Positions 5,931 to 6,073 of a stretch of 6,073 bases of DNA are shown piece after piece. The notes under the pieces were generated by a model. That model did not search any database and was not told the DNA's origin. It worked only from the letters and a program-made list of their open reading frames with translations. Within the stretch, counting starts at the first letter, position 1. Each line of letters begins with the position of its first letter. Both the position numbers and the translations under genes were made by a program. The DNA comes from Pseudomonadota bacterium (GTDB taxonomy: Bacteria > Pseudomonadota > Alphaproteobacteria > Rhizobiales > Hyphomicrobiaceae), in assembly GCA_021816505.1 (NCBI GenBank), contig JAKAXS010000186.1, forward strand, positions 1 through 6,073. Reading direction: 5' to 3'.

Positions 5931-6073
5931 ATGGCTGACGCAGCAACTTCTCGCGACACGGCACAGGGCACTCGCGCGGTATCGGTCGCGCTTGGCGCAC
6001 GCACGTATGACGTGCTGATCGGGCGAGATCTCCTTGCCGATGCAGGACGCCTGATCGCCTCGCGGCTGCCGGG
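5931..6073 (+). CDS. aroB: 3-dehydroquinate synthase, 3'-truncated by the window edge
   Basis: The first 47 codons are visible, from ATG 5931 to the end of the window. The N-terminal leader MADAATSRDTAQGTRAVSV precedes LGARTYDVLIGRDLLADAGR, which matches the first strand-turn-strand of AroB (V-L-G-x-R-x-Y-x-I-x-I-G-x-x-L-L). The enzyme converts DAHP to 3-dehydroquinate using NAD and a divalent metal, the second step of the shikimate pathway; catalytic residues lie beyond the window. An in-frame TGA at 5922-5924 rules out an earlier start. There is no good Shine-Dalgarno sequence before the ATG, and the start is 45 nt after the aroK stop with no terminator between, consistent with an aroKB operon. 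Confidence 0.92.
   Translation, partial: MADAATSRDTAQGTRAVSVALGARTYDVLIGRDLLADAGRLIASRLP

Overview
The window is a GC-rich chromosomal segment that looks like a member of the Hyphomicrobiales (Alphaproteobacteria). The proteins match the versions I know from rhizobia and their relatives: a shikimate kinase with an N-terminal extension of about 25 residues, an AccA of about 320 residues, and a tiny one-helix membrane protein beside aroK. A CCCTCTCCCC/GGGGAGAGGG palindromic repeat of the kind common in this order lies between two genes. The genus cannot be fixed from this sequence alone.

Layout: (1) Positions 1-351 hold the 3' part of atpC (ATP synthase epsilon subunit, + strand), followed by a strong intrinsic terminator at about 381-415. 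(2) Positions 416-678 are intergenic and carry a nested palindromic repeat (473-593) between atpC and the convergent accA. (3) Four genes lie on the - strand, read from right to left: a 47-aa membrane protein (5163-5020), a 747-aa secreted protein of unknown function (5011-2768), the tyrosine recombinase xerD (2768-1830) and, after a gap of about 180 bp, accA (1650-679). The first three are closely spaced or overlapping and probably form one operon; accA may have its own promoter. (4) Divergently on the + strand, after a 128-bp shared upstream region, are aroK (5292-5885) and the 5' end of aroB (from 5931), consecutive functional partners of the shikimate pathway.

The genes are mostly core housekeeping: ATP synthesis, the first committed step of fatty-acid synthesis, chromosome dimer resolution and aromatic amino-acid synthesis. 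I see no phage, IS, CRISPR, toxin-antitoxin or defence system. The least understood part is the pair of envelope-directed proteins (47-aa membrane protein and 747-aa secreted protein) placed directly upstream of, and apparently translationally linked to, xerD. The 47-aa gene is easily missed because of its size. The many long overlapping open frames in other frames are explained by high GC content.
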